A stretch of DNA of 64,000 nucleotides from Paraconiothyrium sp. Pb-2020 (lineage: Eukaryota > Ascomycota > Dothideomycetes > Pleosporales > Didymosphaeriaceae): the NCBI GenBank assembly GCA_022419385.1, contig JAJUBI010000004.1, forward strand, positions 1,178,001-1,242,000. The letters run 5' to 3'. Below the pieces are notes generated by a model, which did no database searches, was not told where the DNA came from, and saw only the letters and a program-made list of their open reading frames with translations. The position numbers and the translations under genes were made by a program. Positions 1-11,806 of the stretch are shown here, piece by piece (the first letter of the stretch is position 1; every line of letters begins with the position of its first letter).

Positions 1-1718
1 GCGCACAAAGGCGCAGTGGTAAGGATGCATTTGTCAAGGTGATGCGTATATGATTGGACTGACTCGCAAATCCGCACATTCAACACTTAATGTTGACGGA
101 CACAAGGCGGAAGTCTTCAATGCCAAATATACATGTTGTGCCTATTGCTTCGGCACCACATGAGGACAGCCAAGCGGCGTAGGCCATGTATGCCATATGC
201 CTGCATCGCAGACCGCGAAGCTTCTACGACGGCCATTGATATTCTGGCAACGGTTTCCTCGCACTTCCGCAACTAGCTAATCAACACCGCCCCTGTATAA
301 TACGCGAAATCAAAACTCAAATTACCGGCTTCGAAGCCTACCAACTCAGCTCGCCCTGAATGTCGATGTAGTCGGCCAGGCTGAGTCGTCTAAAGTACGC
401 GCTCTGGACTGCTCCAGACCGCGCGGTAGCTCACCGCTGTGCTCACGGGATTCGCGCTCTCGTGTTGACACTGACAGCTACTGGTGTTGTACTCTGTAGC
501 CAATCGGACACATAGTTTCCTTTCCGACCTGAGGCTGAGGGTCTAGACTCCAGAAGTCGCATCATATTGTTCTCTAGGACGTACATACTCACGGCCACGG
601 TGTAAGATCTCGATGTCTACGCTTCACCATCAGTAGATTGCCGATGGCGAATTTGCCTTGTGCCATTCTACACCACTAGCTGGTCCTCGTATCGAAATTG
701 ATTGCCCCAACCGAGCAGAGAAACCGATCGAGGATTGCAGTTCCCACAAGCTTTTTCGAAAGCCAACTATGAAGGCTGAACCTGTTGATCACTACCTGTT
801 CAGGTTTTGCGTGCTTACCCATGTGGAGCATGCAAAACAGTGCACTTTGCCATTGTTGGCCGATGCGGATGGTGCAGAAGTTGAGCTGGGATTATGGTAA
901 TCTGCATGCAGAAAAAGGACCGCCAATTGGCCCTGGTCATGCGGAAACCTGAGAACGGACCTCGCTTATAAGACGCTCGCAGAGGATTAGGCCCCGGGTG
1001 GGGGCATTCCATGGGCTGGTTCCGCGGAGCGATGGTACACCACGTTGGCTGGAACTTGGGTTAGGGTAGTACAAGCGTCAAAGCTTTACAGGGCAGCCTT
1101 TCGTTACGAGAACGGATGGAGTAGATAAGCATGGCAATCAGGAGGATTTTTGCTTCATGTGGACCTGATTTCGCCACCGCGAAGTATCCGAGAGCAATGA
1201 TCTGCGTGCAAGACATACTCAAATGCCGATTTCCCGCCTTACATTGATTACAGATGTTTCAGGTCCCTCTTATTCCCGTCACTTCACAGTTCGTGCCTGG
1301 TCATTCCCAGACGGCTTGTAGCATTTCATTCCGTATGCGCTTTCAGACGCTATCTAGAAATACTGTCCCGCAACGTTCTGAACACCTCAGCAACCAACCC
1401 GCAACCCGCGGGGACCGTTAGCTTACGCGAATGCGACCTACAACATACACAAGGCCGTACTTGCTACTGTAGGCCATTATGTACTAGGGGGAAATGGTAG
1501 CCGGACTAGGTGCATGTGCATACGCGCCAAGACCGCAAGCGTGCCGACCCGTTGGGCACCTGGGCAAGATCTAGACTCCAGATTACACTTTCTCTCCACC
1601 TGTCAAGCGCCCGCAACCTTCCCACCTCCGGTACCCTTTCCGGCGAGACCACAGAAAAACTTCCGCCATCCTGCCAAGAAGCACGTACCAGGGACATCGC
1701 AAATTCCCGCTGAAGTAC
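1..1718. other. Intergenic, no supported gene
   Basis: Only short open frames without splice-compatible neighbours or recognisable motifs were seen. No repeat, tRNA or conserved coding signal could be supported here. The last 200 bases are open in several frames and probably form the 5' leader of the gene that follows. Confidence 0.5.
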
Positions 1719-2752
1719 ATGGCGGGGCAAACGGAGGGCGGAGCGGGAGCGCTTCCGGGGAGGAAACTGCTCAAGCTGCTTCCGCTGGGCGTCAGTCAGG
1801 TGCCGAGACACCCTGAACTACACGCTGGGCAGCACAGTCCTCCTGGTGTCGCGGCGTTCGTCACGCAATGTCTCAAAGAAGCGACCGAGGAAGACTTCAG
1901 TTCCTTTCACAAGATGGGGGAGGCAAGGGAAAGTGTGGATGCTGGCGGGAAAAAGCACCCTATTGTCATTGAGAAGCTGAAGAAGAAGGACGATGTGGAA
2001 GGCACCTGGTTTGCGAGGCGGAGCCTGCATGAGGAGGTGAGCTACGAAGAGCTAGACGAAGTGCTAAGGAAAAATCATGAGAGGAATGAGATGGAGTATA
2101 CGCCGGCGATCTACGATGTCAATACCCTTCTCGAATGGCACGTGGAGGAAGAGATCGAGGGCGTCAGGGATGTGAATCTCAGGAGTAAGTGTCTTTGGTC
2201 AATTATGCCCATATGCACGGTGGCCGATTGGTCCAGAGTTCGAGATATGTACTAATGCGTAACACCGCAGTAACACAAATGCATCACAGCATGCCCGCCC
2301 CTGCCCTTCTCAACGACCGCGTCTTTACCGTCCTGCTCGTCTCCTTCATCCCAACTCACCCCGCCTCCGGAACCCTCGCTCAATCAATCGATCTCCAGCT
2401 CCCAGTCGACCTGTCTACTTTCCCTCCCACCATCAGAGAGCGAAGTCACATTCATGTTATCAATGCGAAGCACATCTACAATAGTCCTGCGTCCGGAAGC
2501 CCTGTCCAGAATAAGCAAGATGGCCGGAAGGTTATAGAGGGGAGATACGTTAGTTTAGAGAAGATCGCCAAGGTGGAGAAGGATGGGAAGGTGGTCAGCA
2601 AGTGGGAGATGACGACGGACAGCGATGCGGAGGGGAGCTTGCCGATGGGGTTGCAGAAGCTGGGGGTGCCGGGTGCCATTGTGAAGGATGTGCCCCTAGC
2701 GATTGAGTATATTATCATGAAGAGGGCGGGGACAGGGATGGACTTTGAGTAG
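1719..2752 (+). CDS. DUF3074 (START-like fold) domain protein
   Basis: Two exons, 1719-2184 and 2271-2752, encode about 315 aa. The intron 2185-2270 starts GTAAGT, has a CTAAT branch site and ends GCAG, and phase is kept (466 + 482 = 948 nt). The N-terminal half has the family's WFARRS and EYTP segments. The second exon opens with MHHSMP and continues through an RVF...LLVSF strand, as I recall for fungal DUF3074 proteins, which belong to the START/lipid-transfer fold superfamily. No signal peptide or membrane span is seen, so a cytosolic protein is likely. The start at 1719 is the first ATG in the exon-1 frame; overlapping upstream frames do not join it. Ligand and role are unknown, and the family call comes from motif recall. 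Confidence 0.8.
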
Positions 2753-3775
2753 GCACATGAGTATCGGTTGATTCCATCACATGGTCTGGTTCGACGGTGT
2801 TTGCCTCATGAGCGTAGTGCTGTATTTGTAATCTTGGATGGTTCAGGTGTTTCGGTCACGGCGCCCTAATGAAAGAGATACCATCTGCACGACTTCATTG
2901 TCGCATCTGAATGCTAAAATTCCTCATGCAAATGTCCAACAATAATAGTGGCGCTCTGCCCTACCTATCTAATGCTCATACGAAGTTGCGAAAGTGAAGT
3001 AGTTGTATCAGTGCAGTTGCAGGCTGCAAAAAGCCCTACGTTCACACCAAAAAAAGAGGTCCTTCACTTCACTCCGACCACAAGACGACTCGAACAGAAG
3101 CGCAAAAAGGAAGGGGGCAATATGCTAAAGGAAGGGGGGAATATACTTACTTTGGATGAGTTGTTATCGTGACCGCCGCGCCATCATCGCTTGTATGCGA
3201 ATCATTTGGCTTGAATATAACTGCAAACTCAATAATATATATACAAGGGTTCTGTAGATATAGGATCATGTAGAGAGTGTAGATTTCTATGGGTGAGGGA
3301 CGCAGAGCGTTGCCGGGGGAGTTGGTGAAGGCAGGCGCGGATGGGAGGGCGGGACGCGCGTGGGTCGTAGATTTGCGTTCGGATTGGCATCACCACCTCT
3401 ACGTAATGTTCATTATTGTCAAAGTTCTTATCACCCCTTGAATGTGGCATGATTCTTAGGGTAAATCAAAATGCAAAGCGCTGCTTAGCTTCTCTCGCAA
3501 TATGCGAGAAGATCCAGACAGGAGTTGCCATCTCGAGATTATCCCAACGCCTACGACATAGTTAAGATGGTGCTGGGTGTCTGCGGGCTTCGGATCGTCT
3601 ACTTGGATGCGGACGTTGCAATCTTCAAGCTCATCGCACTCCTCCGAGTTCTTGTAACATAAACAAGATTTGGCGGCAGCTGGCGACAATGCTTCAATAC
3701 GCGTGCTTCTAGCTACTCACTTTGTGATGCCATAGTGCAATGCGTAGAGATCAAGAAGGAATAGTTGTATCAGAA

Positions 3776-3975
3776 GGAGCACATGTGATGGGGGACGCCC
3801 AGATTTAATGAGGAAGACACAAATATATCTGAGAAGCGCATATACAAGAAGAGAAGCAGAGGTTTAACAAAAAAAGTACAAATATCTCAGAAGAAATACA
3901 GATGTGTTTAAAGAAGCACAGATTTATTGGGATACGCACAGTTGTATTGGAAGAAACACACATTTATTGAGGGGG
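3776..3975. repeat. Degenerate A-rich minisatellite
   Basis: Imperfect units of roughly 20-26 bases recur. Each has an ACACAAAT- or GCACAGATTTATT-like core followed by a G-rich step (TTGGGA, TTGGAAG, TTGAGG). The copies are strongly diverged, so boundaries and copy number are approximate. The tract sits directly upstream of the LTR remnant at about 4027. Confidence 0.45.
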
Positions 3976-4026
3976 CAGACACATAGTCTGCTAAAGGTAT
4001 ACGAGAATATTTTTGAGTACCTATGT

Positions 4027-4188
4027 TGTCGGCCTGGGGCAATCAGCCTTCCTTCTCCTTCACACATGTTCCCTATTTGTGCCTAGTGTCTTCTTAGCTC
4101 CTTACCTTTCTGCTAGGTTTCCCTATATAGTTCTTCGGCCTCTGTGCCTCAATCACTACTGGTTTCGTTCATTCTCTGCCTTCCATCA
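4027..4188 (+). mobile_element. LTR fragment, Ty1/copia-like (right end)
   Basis: This segment is clearly similar to 51047-51195. Shared blocks include GTCGGCCTG, CAGCCTTCC, TTTCGTTCATTC and TTGCCTTCCRTCA-type ends, with a TATA-like run in each copy. It ends in CA at 4188 and is followed at once by a primer-binding-site-like sequence, as expected for the 3' edge of a 5' LTR. The left end is not resolved because similarity to the other copy fades upstream of 4027. No gag/pol frame survives downstream. The element class is inferred from the primer type. Confidence 0.6.
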
Positions 4189-4200
4189 GGTTATGAGCCC
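4189..4200 (+). other. Retrotransposon primer-binding site (initiator tRNA half)
   Basis: The sequence GGTTATGAGCCC is the reverse complement of the anticodon stem-loop of eukaryotic initiator tRNA-Met (GGGCTCATAACC). Copia-type elements prime from a half initiator tRNA at such a site. It lies exactly after the terminal CA of the LTR fragment, and this placement is the main support. Confidence 0.6.
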
Positions 4201-4856
4201 GGGCTGCCTTCTGGTTGCGGGGCTCAGGCGGCAGTTATATGCCTAGGCAGGTAAAATGATTGCCTACGCAAACGCGCGTCCCACAACCACAAAGGTCGAG
4301 TGTTATGTGCCACATAGGGTGCGCGGAGTAGGTACGTCACGTACATCCCTCCACTTAACCTTATGCCTACAAGAGCAAACTTCCTAGTAGCAAAGGGCGT
4401 CGTCATCGCATAACCCAGCATTCTCCTCTGTATACGCATTTTGTGATTCCTTAACCATAGAGCGTGCCCGGAAGAGCAAATTCTCAGGCTCTACTTACTC
4501 CATCTTAGGCGCCACATCAAGTTGCGCATCGTAGAAGGACTTCTTCGTCGTCTTCTAAAAAACCACCTAGGACCTAAAGCTAAAGAGCAGGGACAGGTCC
4601 CCCTCCTCATCATCTAAAAGGTACAGTAGGAGTTAGCTACCAGCAATATCACTACCCAGATCCATGTCGTCTAGTTCAAAAGAGTCACGGACATAAGCCC
4701 GATCAGAACGCTGTGTACCAGGTAGAGGGGAAGAGGGCAACCGCTTACTAGGTGAACGGGCATTCACTGGGCCAGGTAAAATGTTGCGGTAATAATCCGC
4801 AGGTGATTCACCACCGAAAGGTATATTGCCTAGCGGTAGGCACACCAACCTTGACC
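4201..4856. mobile_element. Probable decayed internal region of the LTR element
   Basis: Nothing codable on the plus strand was found after the primer site. The minus strand has a coding-like stretch at 4633-4848 (71 codons, serine/aspartate-rich end). It breaks into stops but stays coding-like downstream, with acidic DDEEGDL at about 4590-4620. It may be a relic of a transposon-borne or host frame in opposite orientation. No family recognised. Confidence 0.3.
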
Positions 4857-5672
4857 CTAGCCATTCCGGGCGATATCGTTCGCGATCTCATGGTCTAGCC
4901 AGCGCTGGATGTGAGCTGTGGTCCAACCACCCTTCTTCCCGATCCTCACGAACTCATCCTCGACCGCCTCCTTTATCTCCACCTCCCATCCGTGCTCCTC
5001 CTTCCACTTCCTCAGTGCGGCCTCTGTGAAAGTCTGCTCCCCGATCGGGCACCATTGCTCGGGTACCTGGATGACCTGGAGCTTCGGGCACAACTTAAGG
5101 AAGAGGTTGACGTGAACCTCCATCAGGTACGTGCAGAAACGTGCACAGTCGAGCCAATTCTTGTTCAGGAGAGTGAAGTCCGTTGGTGTAGATGGGTGAT
5201 CCGCGAGAAGGGGATCGTTGGCCAACTCGCGTTGGTATGCCTTTAGGAGCAGGGCGGTCTCAGTGAGTGGCGGGAAGGGGCCGTCGGAAGCGTCGTCGGT
5301 TAGGACGTACGCGGGAAGGTGATCCTCGTTGAAGAGCTCGACGAGGCCTGATTCGAGAGGGTTGTCGTTGACCAAATCGAGCTTGATGGAACGGACAATA
5401 GCGGCGCGAGCGGGTTCTTCGGCAATGACTTTAAGGAAATTGGCGAGATTGTCCTGTGCCAAGGTTTCGTAGTCGGCCTCGTAGTGCATAGTGCCGCGAA
5501 GGCGTCCAGGAGTGAAGATGCTGTGGATCATAGTGCGCTCTGGGCCTGCAATGATATAGGTTGACGGGGGAGGCGGAACGTACTGCTCACCGCTTCCTAG
5601 GGTCGCAAGGGTTGCGAGAGCCTCGGCGGCGGCGATGGGGTCCTGCAAAAGGTCCTCGTGGTCGTGCTCCAT
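4857..5672 (-). CDS. Uncharacterised protein, 271 aa
   Basis: A single-exon frame. The preferred start is the ATG at 5672 (MEHDHEDLL), which leaves 23 upstream in-frame codons as leader; the first ATG at 5741 is the alternative. The protein is acidic and leucine-rich with no signal peptide or membrane span. A central region has a DFTLLNKNWLDCARFC segment followed by LFLKLCPKLQVIQVPEQW, which resembles the leucine-rich tails of fungal F-box-like proteins, but no F-box is visible at the N terminus. The C terminus is amphipathic and charged. The function is not recognised. Confidence 0.65.
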   Translation of the reverse strand: MEHDHEDLLQDPIAAAEALATLATLGSGEQYVPPPPSTYIIAGPERTMIHSIFTPGRLRGTMHYEADYETLAQDNLANFLKVIAEEPARAAIVRSIKLDLVNDNPLESGLVELFNEDHLPAYVLTDDASDGPFPPLTETALLLKAYQRELANDPLLADHPSTPTDFTLLNKNWLDCARFCTYLMEVHVNLFLKLCPKLQVIQVPEQWCPIGEQTFTEAALRKWKEEHGWEVEIKEAVEDEFVRIGKKGGWTTAHIQRWLDHEIANDIARNG

Positions 5673-5741
5673 CGTTTGGGTCCTTTTTCGGTTGTGGAAG
5701 TTCTGCTGGTTCGAGGGGTGGTACGCACGGCGCAAGATCAA

Positions 5742-7065
5742 ATTCTTGCTTGTGGTTTGATCAGTTGGGTGCGATTGTCGTAGGTTGAATCGATTTGAGG
5801 GAGGTGGAGAAGAACTGGGGAGCGAGGGGCTTTTAGAGCGGCGGAAGAGTTTTTGGAGCCGTGGTGAACGTCGCGGCCTGCTTGCTTGGCCAGCCGTATC
5901 ACGCTCACCTCATTCACGCTCATTGTCCGCCACCTCATTACGCGTAGGGGGATGAACAGATTGTTGAATGCGTTTTGCGGGAGCATAGGCTGCCTTTGCA
6001 GGGCACGTCACATTCTCATAGGTCTACGTACTTGGGTAGAGCGCTGGCTAGAAGATATATAGAAAAGCTTATCGAAAACGACTAAAATGAAATAACGTAG
6101 TAGCAATATTTAGATCAAGAGCGAATAGATGGTAGTGGCAGTGACTACGTCCCTTTATATATCAAGGAAGGGATAGTGGGTAATCGGAAGACCTATGCGT
6201 AGAGTGAGGTGATGATGCGGGATGAGGTCGCTCGTAGTCTCAGAGGGCCTTAATAAACCTCATCTGAGCAACAAATTGCTGAGCAAGCAACGGTCAGGTG
6301 AACTGTTCTGATCACGCCGTAAAAACAATCAAAGTGCCGGGTTCAGCGTGGGCGGGACTGAGCTTACAGTTGCTAGTCCTGTAACGATGGCAAAAGGATA
6401 TGCGGACAGTCTGAACCATCGTACCTGACACCTTGCTTAGGTATGATCAAGACGACGTCTTCGGAGCCAAGCGGCCTAAGTACGCCTGATGAGAACCATG
6501 ATGTCTTATATTCATTCCTTGCTCCTGACAAAGAGTTGCCAGTCCGTACAGCCTTCGCCAAGACGCGCGCGGGGATAAATTATCCTTGATGACCAGGTCG
6601 GCATCGTGTGGTTTGGAATACCCTAGCGCATATTTCCACGATACTGTAGGGGCCAGCGCTATGACCCGGGAGTACACTTTGCTGTAGGAGGAATGCGTTG
6701 AGACATCCGATCCTCACGAGAGCGCGGTCTTAGTGTTGACAAAGATGACAGGGGCCGGCTCACTGTGGGTCCGTATGCAATGTGGGGGAGCGCGTGGCAG
6801 CGACACCTTTCCACTTCGAGTTTACCTGCGCATCCAAGCTTCAGCTCTCAGCCCCAACGAACACGAGGTGCTTCGTGTTCGGCAGCCTGTGTCCTGATTC
6901 CTTTTCTTCTTTCATGATGTGTCTTTGAATTTACATCCTTTCGTCCCGTTCTATACCTCAGTTGTGTGTTATGATCCTTTCGCTATCGTGGATATAGCTC
7001 GCCAGCACACCCCGGCTCCGACGCGCTGCCAGGTTGCGGAGGGGCAGAATTAGAAGGACTGCAAG
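5742..7065. other. Intergenic, likely shared promoter region
   Basis: This 1.3 kb lies between the divergent unknown gene (minus) and the long coiled-coil gene (plus). No ORF here has splice support, and no repeat or RNA gene was recognised. The last 200 bases include pyrimidine-rich runs (CCTTTTCTTCTTTC at about 6900) typical of fungal promoters near transcription starts. Confidence 0.5.
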
Positions 7066-10000
7066 ATGCAGAATTACGGACAGCACCAAGCGGGCTACCA
7101 GAGGCCAGGGAGTACCACAGGCTATCCAGCGGCCCCAGCAGTGCCTCCTCCATATGCAGGTGCGTGCATCCAGCTGTCGCAACCTATGCCCTAAACTGAC
7201 CTCTGGTGCAGCGCCTCAAGGATATCAGAGCGCCGCTCCTCAAACGCAGAGCCAGTGGGCAGCGCCTGCCCAGCCGCAGACTCCGCTACAACAGCAATGG
7301 GGCCAACCGCAACAGCAGGCGACGGGAGGTTACAACCCTGGTACATATGGCGCAATCCCGGGCGGATACGCGCAGGCACAGCAGGTACAATGCACAATCG
7401 CTGAATACGTATGATTTGAACTAATTCGTCCGCAGACTTCTACTCAAACCCCAACCGTCTACCACTCGCAGCAGCAAGACGTGCCACCTCCGCCACCGCC
7501 CAAGCCGGCTGCCTTCGCTGCCTCGTCCCAACAATCCAATGTCCAGAACTGGGGACAGCATAGCGCATACGGCGCTCAGCAGAATGCTGGATATACAACA
7601 CAGGGGCAGCAGGCTGGATATGCTCAACCTAGCGGATATCAGAGCCAAGGCGCGACACAACAAACGTATAACACCACTGCTCCTCCGCCTCCATCGCAAA
7701 CTCCGGGCGGGTCATATTTCCCACCGTCGCAGACACCGCAAGCTGGAGGACGACCTGGATCCATTTATGGTGCTGATCAGGCAGGAACTTACGCGACTCC
7801 ACCCTCTGCAGTCGCGCAGCATCACCCCAGCTCCGTGCTGAGTCCAAACGAGCACAATCCCGCGTACATCCCTCCTTCGTTGACCGGCCAAGGTGTCCAA
7901 TCGTACGTCCCCTCGAACACAAATCCAATGCCCGGCGTATACGTTCCTCCGCCTCCCGATGTACCAGCTTGGCAACAAGCATCGCATGCGCCTTTGCAGG
8001 GAGGGAAGAAATTCAAATACACAAAGCCGGCACCAGATCCGAACATTTATGGACAAGGGCAACAAGCTGCATACCCAGCGCATCAATACGTGCAGAATCA
8101 ACACGCTGGAGGACAGGCTCAACAGATGGCCCCATATGGACAGCCTGTGCAAAGCCAATATACTCAAGGCCAACCACAGCAGCAAGGCCAGTATGGAGGG
8201 GATTCGCAACAATACGGGCAGCCAGCACAACAGACACAATACTCTGCGCACTCTGCTCCTCCGTATCAACACCCTGCCCAAGATCAGTCGGCCCAGCCTC
8301 AGCCATATCAGCCGCAGCAACAAAGCCATTGGCAACCGACGTCTCCAGCTGACCAAAACTATACGCAGCAGCAGACATGGCAGCCTGGACACCAGGCTCA
8401 AGGTTCGGTCGTTGGACAGCAATCTCTGCAAGGACACAATCAGGGAATAGAAGCTCCAAAACCTATCAGCGGACACACAGGTACGACACCTCCAGGATTC
8501 GTCAATGAACCAAGCCCTCAAAGCCAGCCGGTGTCGCCGATACAGAATCGCGTCAGCACGGACTTCACCTCTGCTGGGTTGGGACGACAAGGCTCGGTCA
8601 GCTCTATAGCTCTCGGGGCTATACACGCTCAACGCGCAGGCAATCGAACCGAGTCTCCAAAACCACAGCTACCAAAGCTACCAACACCTCTGCCGCCTCG
8701 AGATGACGCGACCAAGTTCAGCGCGCTAGGAACAGGTGGTCCCTCAGATTGGGAGCATTTTGGTGCAGCCGAAGAGGTTGACGATGAAGAATTGTTTGGA
8801 GCAAAGAGAGATGGGAGACAAGGCGTACCCGTGCAACTGGATAGTGTGGAAGTGCCGTCACAACAGGTATCCCCGCCTCAACCGCAAGGCGAATGGCCTA
8901 CCCCACCCGTGCAGCCGGCAACGACAATGCCCTCGAACCGCGATAATTATCAGCCTACGCCTCCACTAACCGTCCAGGGCCCGCCATCTCAACCGCCACC
9001 GCAAGGCTTCGTCATGGGCGATGCGCCCCTTTCGCAACCGCCTCAGCAGAGTTTTGTCTCAGGCGATGCAGCGGCAGCAGCTCCATCTCATCCACACCAG
9101 AACTTCGTCGTAGATGACGCTGTTGTCGCACCATTGCGAGTCTCGCGGCCATCTTCTCAACGAAATACCCCTGCCCAACAGCAAGCACAACACCCGCCGC
9201 CACCAGCGACAAACACTTCTTTTGCAATAGGTGACAGCGGATGGGCTCAACAGCGTGCTCCACAAGCGGATGAGCAGCAGGCTAACGCTGCTCACGCTGC
9301 GGAACTCAAGACCAAAGATGAAGCTTTGAAATGCCTACGAGCAGATGCCGAGCAGAAAGAGACCGGTTTGCGAGCCGAGATCGAACAGCTAAAGGTTGTC
9401 ATTGAGACTACTAAGACCCACGCAGAGTACGAAAGGAAAGTGTTAACCGAGCAGATCGAGTCAATGAAAACCGCTGCAGAACAAGCCAAGACCAATACAG
9501 ATGCTGCAACCAAGGAAAAGGATCTCACGATCGAGCGGTGGAAAGAAGACTCTGAGGGCAAAGAAGACACAATCATGGAAAGAGATGCAGAAATTAGCAA
9601 GCTACGAGATGAGCTGAGAGGCAAGGAAGACACCATTGCCAAAGGCCACATCATTGTCGAAGATCTCAAGAAGCAGCTAGAAGTCAGGAATATAGAAATC
9701 GGCAATCTAAAGCAACAGATCGAAAACAACCAAACTGCAGAAGGGTTGGCCAACGATCTGAAGCAACAACTTGAGGCGGAGAAGTCGAAGGAATTACCTA
9801 AGCCCACGCCCGGAGCTTTGATTCCCGACCTTGACCCCTGGTATGCTGGGTCCCTCGAGCGGTACATCGCGATGCTGCGCAGCGAGGCACAAGAGGTACA
9901 GGTCGAAGACAAGATCAAGGTCTTTACAGGCTTCCTCAAGGCTGAGTCAGGTGCTCGAGGCCTTGATTGTCACAGCGCACCTCCGCAGCAGCCTGTCAAA

Positions 10001-11806
10001 CAGCCACCGCAGGAGACTGTACAACCGGGAGTGGTCCCGCATACAAACTCGTTCGCGTCCACCAAAGTCTCTGACCTTAACGTTCAGGTACCTCCTATGG
10101 ACTCTCTTGAGGAGGACGACATCCAATACAGCCCAGGTGGTCGACCGATCGTACAACGTAAGCCTACGCTACAGACCGAAGGATCTAGTCGTCCGCACCA
10201 ATCATTCAGTGTGTCTAGCCAGTCGACCACTGTCCTTACACCGACAAGCTCTCAAGACGATAGCGCCAGCAAGACACCCACGCCTTTACGATCGCCACCT
10301 ACAGAGCCACAGGCACAGGCGCAGTACAAAGCATATGTGCCGCCAAGTGTGACTCATATGGAGCCTTTGCAGAATCTGCACCGTCAATCGCTATCTTCTA
10401 CTACCCCCCCAGTACTCAATCCGGCTTTGTCATTCGGTGCCAAGAAGGACGAGGTCTTCTTTGGTGCATCAACAGGAACTTCCTCGCCACCCAGCAGGCC
10501 AAATACAGGCGTAAGCACGACTCCCGACGTTCAGGTCCCAGCGCCTCTATTCACACAGCGTCCTCTTGCGATAGCGGCAAAGTCATCACCCAAAGCAGAT
10601 CCCGTCGATAAGTTGATAAAGCTTCTACCAACGAAGGTAGGGATGCCGCTACCGAACCCGCTTCTACAGGCGCTCCGTAAAAAGCTGGCCGAATTTCGAT
10701 CAGACTTGCCTTCTCTTCAAGAAGTGACAGTTCCCTGGGAGAAATCCGCTTCTCTTGTACGCAAAAAGAACGATGAAGCGCGCCGCAAACGCCAAGGAGA
10801 ATCCGAGGAAAAGACCGACCAACTATTCAACGATCATGAGATTTCATATGCTGATATCGCCGTGATCGAAGATGAATTTAAAGAAGAGGAAAGCAAGCTC
10901 AAGGCTGATGAAGATCGCAACGAATATCAATTCTACGTTGAGACAGTGTTCGACAAAGTCTACGGCGGGCTTCAGCAGCAGATCAAAGATCTCATGGACT
11001 TGTCAAGTGAGACAGAAGGTTTGCTCTCTACGGCTGTCTCGGGTGTAAAGGGTCTCGAAGGAAATGACGCAACGATCGTCGAGGACTGTCTAAAGCTGTT
11101 AGAGGACCTGTTCCTGGAAATTGAGCAGCGGCACGAAAAGGTCGTAGAGGCGGTAGCACAACGGGACAAGCGATACAAGAGGACGGAGATCCAGCCACTG
11201 TATGCAGCAGGCAATATCACAAAGATGAAGCAGGTTGAGAAACACTTTGCCAACGCTGAGAAGGAAGCTGCACAGCGTGCCCTCGTAGAGAAATCGAACC
11301 GCGTGGCGGAGTTCGTGCGTAAGGTCGAAGCAACAGTCATCACAGCTGTTGGTGTTGAGCAGCAAGAGATTCAGGAGATTATCGCTGCTGTGCGCGACTT
11401 GCCATCTTCTCTAGACAACGAGAAGCTGCGATCGCGGGCAAAGGGGACCGTCCTTGCTCTAGGAGACTCGTCGAAAGCCCTTCTCATGCTGTTGAACGAC
11501 ATTGAGATCGACATCGGTGGTTCAGTCCTCGAAGCCGAACTCGCAGAAGCCAAGTCCGAAAAGCAATTTGAAAAGGTAGCTAGGCTTGAGAAACAGATTT
11601 TGGATCGCGAAAAGGAGCTCAAGGAAGAGTTCAAGCGCAAAGAGGCGGTCCTAGACCAGGATCGTGAGGAGGTCGGCAACATTGGCCAGGCGGAGATTAG
11701 CAAGCCTGCGGATGGAGGTGGTGTTGAGTTGAGCGAGGAGGAGCTGAAAAAAGAGAGATTGAGCAAGGCATTGGAGGCCGCGAAGCGGAGGAATGGGGAC
11801 CTTTAG
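7066..11806 (+). CDS. Q/P-rich N-terminus, coiled-coil protein, about 1,545 aa
   Basis: Three exons: 7066-7159, 7212-7384 and 7436-11806. Introns 7160-7211 (GTGCGT...CAG) and 7385-7435 (GTACAA...CAG) keep phase. The ATG at 7066 starts MQNYGQHQAGYQ. About the first 620 residues are low-complexity, rich in Gln, Pro, Tyr, Gly and Ser, with repeated GYQ/QQ/YGQ patterns of a prion-like type. A heptad-rich coiled coil of about 180 residues follows (AAELKTKDEALK to KSKELPKP). Next come a DPWYAGSLERYI block, a second low-complexity linker and a charged helical C-terminal third of about 400 residues with a KRKEAVLDQDREE end. There are no membrane spans. This domain order suggests a scaffold or condensate-forming protein, which is inference. 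I do not recognise a named orthologue. Confidence 0.85.
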
